Source of the DNA: Shewanella sp. | GTDB taxonomy: Bacteria > Pseudomonadota > Gammaproteobacteria > Enterobacterales > Shewanellaceae | Assembly (NCBI GenBank): GCA_004195335.1 | Contig: SDWK01000731.1 | Coordinates: 1-8,756 of the forward strand | Reading direction: 5' to 3' | DNA: 8,756 bases | Shown: positions 6,290-8,756 of the stretch, in pieces | Numbering within the stretch: the first letter of the stretch is position 1 | Layout of the letters: every line of letters begins with the position of its first letter | Program-made: the position numbers and the translations under genes | The notes under the pieces: model-generated | Database searches by the model: none | The model's input: only the letters and a program-made list of their open reading frames with translations | Told to the model about the DNA's origin: nothing

Positions 6290-6379
6290 GGCAACTCGGC
6301 CATCTTGCATGACTTTGAGGAAAGCCCCTCAGCTTTGCGGCCCTGCTTATCAACAGGTTTGGTATTTTCGTAGGTTACC
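6290..6379 (-). ncRNA. Probable GEMM-I (c-di-GMP-I type) riboswitch in the diguanylate cyclase leader
   Basis: On the minus strand the core pattern is CAAACC-stem-GGGCCGCAAAGC ... GATGGCCGAGTTGCCGA, close to the GEMM-I consensus as I remember it. P1 can form from GGTAAC (6379-6374) and GTTGCC (6295-6290); P2 is CCTGTT/AGCAGG (6357-6352 with 6347-6342) closed by a GATA loop in place of the usual GAAA; P3 pairs GGCTTT (6326-6321) with AGA-TG-GCC (6305-6298), with the internal loop typical of the class. It ends about 100 bases before the start codon of a c-di-GMP synthase. Odd points are the loop and the bases just before CAAACC (TAC where G-rich sequence is usual). No clear terminator or anti-ribosome-site helix follows, so the mode of control is unknown. 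Confidence 0.68.
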
Positions 6380-6622
6380 ACGAGCCATGGTTGGTGCTAG
6401 CCAATAATCCATCAATTACCCTTTTTGGGTAGTCCTTAACTATTTTTTTCACGGAAGCCATAAAGCCAGCCGCGGTCAATTAGAAGCTCTAGCAGGGTGG
6501 ATCGGACCCAGCAATCTAGACACTTCTGACATGTGAATTCATCAGAAGGCAGAAGTGTTCAATATATTGTCTTAGATTGTTTTCAGCGGTCTGATGTGGC
6601 GACAAAAAACAGGTTCCAACAT
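6380..6622. other. Upstream leader of the diguanylate cyclase gene
   Basis: No gene is seen between the riboswitch and copy D. The stretch holds a perfect hairpin TACCC-TTTTT-GGGTA (6417-6431), and an inverted repeat ACACTTCTG ... CAGAAGTGT (within 6519-6559) that itself contains a TCTGA/TCAGA pair. The minus-strand promoter of the cyclase should be here, but I cannot place it with confidence. Confidence 0.4.
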
Positions 6623-6691
6623 CCTCTGCAAAATAAGAATGGCCCACCCAGTGAATGGGGTGGGCCGTTTTCATGTCTGATAAATAGTGAC
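6623..6691 (-). repeat. Dispersed palindromic element, copy D (hairpin core inverted)
   Basis: The element is aligned with copies B and C through both flanks (CCTC.GCAAAATAAGAA and CATGTCTGATAAATAGTGAC), but its loop reads AGTGAATG, the exact reverse complement of CATTCACT. Its tail matches copy A better than B or C. It lies about 22 bases after the small winged-helix gene, tail toward that gene. Confidence 0.85.
6638..6669 (-). terminator. Terminator hairpin in copy D, after the PNPOx/winged-helix operon
   Basis: GGCCCACCC (6641-6649) and GGGTGGGCC (6658-6666) pair perfectly, extended by two A-T pairs. On the minus strand it continues ATTCTTATTTTGC, which is T-rich enough for intrinsic termination. 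Confidence 0.75.
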
Positions 6692-6712
6692 ATTCAAGAA
6701 AACTGTAGTTGC

Positions 6713-6889
6713 CTAAGCAGGTATCCAATAGCAACGCTTTGGCGAAACAATTTTTTCTTCTTTTTTTAATTTCGTCATTGCCTTGTCGAGATCTTTGCGG
6801 TCAAGCCCACCGATTTCAGCGATCTTTCCGGCGTTGAGAGGCTGGCCTTCGGCAAGCATAATTTCTAAAACTTTTTCGGCCACCCCCAT
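6713..6889 (-). CDS. 58-residue winged-helix-like DNA-binding protein
   Basis: This short gene begins at ATG 6889 behind a strong AAGGAG with seven-base spacing and ends at TAG (6713-6715). The product reads as a minimal winged helix: a first helix (VAEKVLEIMLAEG), a second (NAGKIAEIGGL), a recognition helix (DRKDLDKAMTKLKKE) and a two-strand wing (EKIVSPKRCYWIPA). Stand-alone proteins of about 60 residues with this layout occur in Desulfobacterota, Geobacter relatives and methanogens, usually annotated as transcriptional regulators. It follows the PNPOx-like gene by 38 bases and precedes copy D, so the two form an operon; it may regulate that operon, possibly through the palindrome upstream of the first gene. 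The target is inferred, not shown. Confidence 0.78.
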   Translation of the reverse strand: MGVAEKVLEIMLAEGQPLNAGKIAEIGGLDRKDLDKAMTKLKKEEKIVSPKRCYWIPA

Positions 6890-6927
6890 CGTAATACTCC
6901 TTATTGTTCTTCGCTGGTATCAACAAG

Positions 6928-7299
6928 TTACCATGTCTGGGTGGCAGAATCGATGGTGACAGTGAGCGTGGCTCGCAACCAACTGAATTTTGACTTTAGT
7001 AGATCAAAGTCTGGCCCCTCTGTTATGAAGGCTGCTGTACCTTTAATCAGAAAGCCCGCTCCAGGTCCATTATTGCCCGTCACCTTACTGCTACCCAAGG
7101 TGATCAATACCTGATTATTGAAGGCAACATTTGCCTCAGTTTTATGCATATAACCTGCTGGGATAAGTAATCGATCATCCTCTGAAATCCGGATGTAACT
7201 GTTCCAAGTATTAACCATATGCGGTCCATCTTCACCTAAAGTTGCAATTGCAACCACGCCATCTTTTTTCATTATTTCTTGTAATTTTTCTGGAATCAT
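6928..7299 (-). CDS. Pyridoxamine 5'-phosphate oxidase-family (FMN split-barrel) protein
   Basis: The 123-residue product has the flavin split-barrel fold: a leading helix MIPEKLQEIMKKDG, then the strand VVAIATLGEDGPHMVNTWN and GRLLIPAGYMHKTEANVAFN-type segments typical of the small PNPOx-like family. These proteins bind FMN, less often F420 or heme, as homodimers in the cytosol. True PNPOx is nearly twice as long, so vitamin B6 synthesis is not implied; a redox or flavin-dependent reductase role is likelier. The start follows AGGAGGT with seven-base spacing, an excellent site. The length agrees with the small family, ending in an Ala-Thr-Gln-Thr motif at the C-terminus. It heads an operon with the 58-residue winged-helix gene. 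A 6-bp palindrome 45 to 63 bases upstream may be its operator. Confidence 0.88.
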   Translation of the reverse strand: MIPEKLQEIMKKDGVVAIATLGEDGPHMVNTWNSYIRISEDDRLLIPAGYMHKTEANVAFNNQVLITLGSSKVTGNNGPGAGFLIKGTAAFITEGPDFDLLKSKFSWLRATLTVTIDSATQTW

Positions 7300-7343
7300 C
7301 GTGACGACCTCCTACTCGTTGTGTTGTTATTCTGCCCTATCTA

Positions 7344-7362
7344 AAAGAGTCAGATTCTCTTT
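7344..7362. promoter_or_regulatory. Operator-like palindrome upstream of the PNPOx-like gene
   Basis: AAAGAG-TCAGATT-CTCTTT is a perfect inverted repeat with a 7-base spacer, centred about 54 bases before the start codon. The position suits a repressor overlapping the promoter. The winged-helix protein made from the same operon is one candidate binder; this is inference. Confidence 0.4.
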
Positions 7363-7939
7363 AATGACTGTGATAAAATCCCCTTGGATTAAAGGAACAT
7401 GCGGCTGGGTTGGCATCCACGATGGCTGCGTTCACGGGATCTATCAAGAGCATGGCCGCGTGATTGTTCTCAAAAAGAGCATGATACTGCTGATCACGCT
7501 CCTGTAGTTCCTTCTCTGCCCGTTTGCGATCGGTGATATCGCGAGCCACGGCAAAAATCAGCCCTTCCTCGGGCAACGCGTAGGCATTCCACGAAATCCA
7601 CTTGTATGTCCCGTCTTTGCACCGATATCGGTTTTCGAATCCATGCAGTTTTCGAGCAGACAGAAGCTGCTCTGAGGCGGACATGGTGGCTTCATGATCA
7701 TCGGGATGGACAAATTCGATATAGGGGCGACCGAGAAGTTCCTTCGCCGTCCACCCAAGGTTCTTCGTCCAGGCAGGATTTATCTGCTTAAAAAAACCGT
7801 TGATTCCCGCGACTCCGAACATGTCTACTGAATACTCGAACAGATGATCGCGTTCTCTTTCAGCTTTCTCGCGATTGGCTATTTCAGCACGAAGTTGCTG
7901 ATTGGCTGCAATAAGCGCTTCGTGCGCTTGTTGACACAT
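7361..7939 (-). pseudogene. Double-PAS sensor fragment, cut in its second PAS domain
   Basis: The 192-codon frame encodes a coiled coil (ALIAANQQLRAEIANREKAE), a complete PAS domain with PAC motif (residues about 30-140, with WTKNLGWTAKELLGR, HPDDHE and the PAC strand YKWISWNAYALPEEG), a DITDRKRAEKELQER linker and the start of a second PAS domain. That domain breaks off after DANPAACSF, where Tyr-Gly-Tyr is usual, and runs nine more codons to a stop only 61 bases before the next gene. The N-terminus also looks incomplete, as such coiled coils normally follow another sensory or kinase part. No kinase or GGDEF domain follows. It is probably a remnant of a hybrid sensor gene cut near 7390, although the ATG overlapping the upstream stop could still allow translation. 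Confidence 0.75.
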
Positions 7940-8124
7940 CAGATACCGTCCGACCCTACCGCTTCGACACTAAAGGGTTGCCAGTCCAGCCCGGGCAGGA
8001 CAATGTGGCAATCACCTACGCTGGGAGTGTTCAGAAAGACCGTGGGCCTGTCGAACCCTTTGGCCTCATCGACCAGCCACTTTCGAGCCTTGCCAGAGTC
8101 TATGCTCACCTTGTTCTTTGTCAT
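7939..8124 (-). CDS. Hypothetical 61-residue protein
   Basis: I do not recognise this protein. The ATG at 8124 follows GGAGG at short but workable spacing, and the frame ends in TGATG, where the A of the stop begins the ATG of the PAS fragment, so translation of the two would be coupled. The sequence starts with a polar, basic helix-like part (KARKWLVDEAKGFDR) and ends with a strand-rich part (HIVLPGLDWQPFSVEAVG). No signal peptide, membrane segment or known motif is visible; one Cys is present. The larger open frame extending further upstream overlaps the histidine kinase C-terminus in another frame and is not credible. The coupled start and ribosome binding site are the case for it; the damaged neighbourhood is the case against. 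Confidence 0.5.
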   Translation of the reverse strand: MTKNKVSIDSGKARKWLVDEAKGFDRPTVFLNTPSVGDCHIVLPGLDWQPFSVEAVGSDGI

Positions 8125-8196
8125 GGAACCTCCAAGGGGCGACTCAGCTAAGGTATTGCGCTGATTTATGGCCACTCCCAAATACAGCACTTGAGA

Positions 8197-8230
8197 GGCG
8201 GCCTTTTGAGTGTCTGAAATATGACTTTCA
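8197..8230 (-). repeat. Possible degenerate fifth copy (E) of the palindromic element
   Basis: GGCGGCCTTTTGAGTGTCTG followed by AAATATGACTTTCA resembles the second arm and tail of copies C and D, with TGTCTG, AAATA, TGAC and TTCA in the same order. No first arm is visible. It lies 52 bases after the partial histidine kinase gene, the same relative place and orientation as the other copies. Confidence 0.35.
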
Positions 8231-8281
8231 ATAAGAGAAGTCGAAAGTGTTCTGAAAGTGGTGAGATTCAGGAACTTGATA

Positions 8282-8756
8282 CTATTTCGCCATGGGAAGG
8301 GTAAAACTGAAAATACTGCCATTGTTGTCGTTGATTTGTACTCCCACTTCTCCGTTGAGTTTTTCCACAATGCGCTTAACAATGGAAAGCCCCAAACCGT
8401 GGCCACCTGAACTGCTCTTATGGGGCCTATAGGTAGTGAAAAGGTGGGCCTGCTCAGCGTGGGTCAAACCTTTGCCATTGTCTTTGACCCAAAATCTGGC
8501 AAAGCCATCACCCTTTAACTCCCCCCCTATGTGAATTTTCGGGGGGGCTCCGCCATGCGTGATGGCGTTGCTGATGTAGTTGTACCAGACTTCCTCCACC
8601 CAAGGGGCATATCCCAGGGCCTCGGGGAAATCTTCCTCCAGAGCAATTTTTGCCTCATACTTCTTGCATTCGTGACTAAGCCGGGATATCGCTTCGCTGA
8701 TGATAGAGGGCATATCAAGGGGAGTGACGATTACATCCTCCATTCTCACGCTGGAG
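8282..8756 (-). CDS. Sensor histidine kinase, C-terminal part (5' end outside window)
   Basis: This is the ATP-binding end of a histidine kinase whose sensory and phospho-acceptor parts lie beyond the right edge. The frame is open through base 8756, so the GTG at 8749 is not taken as a start. The HATPase shows an N box (VEEVWYNYISNAITHGG), the G1 box DNGKGL, an F-box-like EQAHLFTTYRP segment, and the G2 box GGHGLGLSIVKRIVE, ending in the normal IFSFTLP strand and a stop at 8282. All ATP-binding motifs are intact. The short serine-rich lead-in before MEDVIVTPLDM fits the exit of the dimerisation helix. With the PAS fragment downstream it suggests a signalling locus that has been rearranged. 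Confidence 0.88.
   Translation of the reverse strand, partial: SSVRMEDVIVTPLDMPSIISEAISRLSHECKKYEAKIALEEDFPEALGYAPWVEEVWYNYISNAITHGGAPPKIHIGGELKGDGFARFWVKDNGKGLTHAEQAHLFTTYRPHKSSSGGHGLGLSIVKRIVEKLNGEVGVQINDNNGSIFSFTLPMAK

Noticed and set aside
6481..6530. A tRNA-like T-arm (GGGTCCGATCCACCC on the minus strand)
   Set aside because: The T-loop consensus is not met, and no acceptor stem, anticodon arm or CCA end can be folded around it.
2271..6691. The palindromic elements as integron attC sites
   Set aside because: No RYYYAAC/GTTRRRY core pair frames the hairpins, the stems lack the extrahelical bases of attC, and no integrase is present.
4487..6691. The repeated palindromes as a CRISPR array
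   Set aside because: The copies are 600 to 1500 bases apart with genes between them, without regular spacers or cas genes.
7939..8406. A 155-codon minus-strand open frame
   Set aside because: Its first 94 codons lie partly inside the histidine kinase C-terminus in another frame and have no ribosome binding site; only the last 61 codons, from an internal ATG with GGAGG upstream, are kept as a gene.

Overview
The window looks like two unlike pieces of DNA joined near position 2150. Bases 1 to about 2150 are AT-rich and carry four closely packed plus-strand genes of a kind common in Bacillota: a GNAT acetyltransferase (5' end outside the window), a small P-loop nucleotide-kinase-like gene with a stop codon in its conserved Asp-x-Asp-Trp region, a second GNAT acetyltransferase, and a choline/aminoglycoside-kinase-like gene that stops where its catalytic loop should begin. 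From about 2150 onward all recognisable genes lie on the minus strand, with higher and variable GC. Their families (sensor kinase with an ethylene-receptor-like membrane domain, Cys-motif PAS diguanylate cyclase, FMN split-barrel protein with a tiny winged-helix protein) suggest a Desulfobacterota/Desulfuromonadota-type bacterium. The junction may be lateral transfer or an assembly chimera; sequence alone cannot decide.

Reading the minus strand from right to left: the C-terminal ATPase half of a histidine kinase (8282-8756), a 61-codon hypothetical gene whose stop overlaps the start of a truncated double-PAS gene (7361-8124), a PNPOx-like gene followed by a 58-residue winged-helix gene (6713-7299), a PAS-GGDEF diguanylate cyclase (5284-6186) behind a probable GEMM-I (c-di-GMP-I type) riboswitch (6290-6379), a 51-residue orphan gene with a very strong ribosome binding site (4641-4796), and a full 545-residue sensor histidine kinase (2425-4062).

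The unifying structure is a dispersed palindromic element found downstream of four of these units (2271-2327, 4487-4561, 5108-5183, 6623-6691), always in the same orientation relative to the gene it follows, with a possible degenerate fifth copy at 8197-8230. Each full copy is a strong hairpin, probably a (bidirectional) terminator, flanked by conserved sequence. One copy carries the 26-nt hairpin core exactly inverted, and another keeps the flanks but has a different hairpin. With 5' leaders of about 300 to 430 bases and differing base composition between units, the region has a cassette-like look, but no integrase, transposase or true attC site is visible.

Functionally the minus-strand genes centre on signal transduction: two histidine kinases, a PAS fragment and a c-di-GMP synthase that may be controlled by its own product through its leader RNA.
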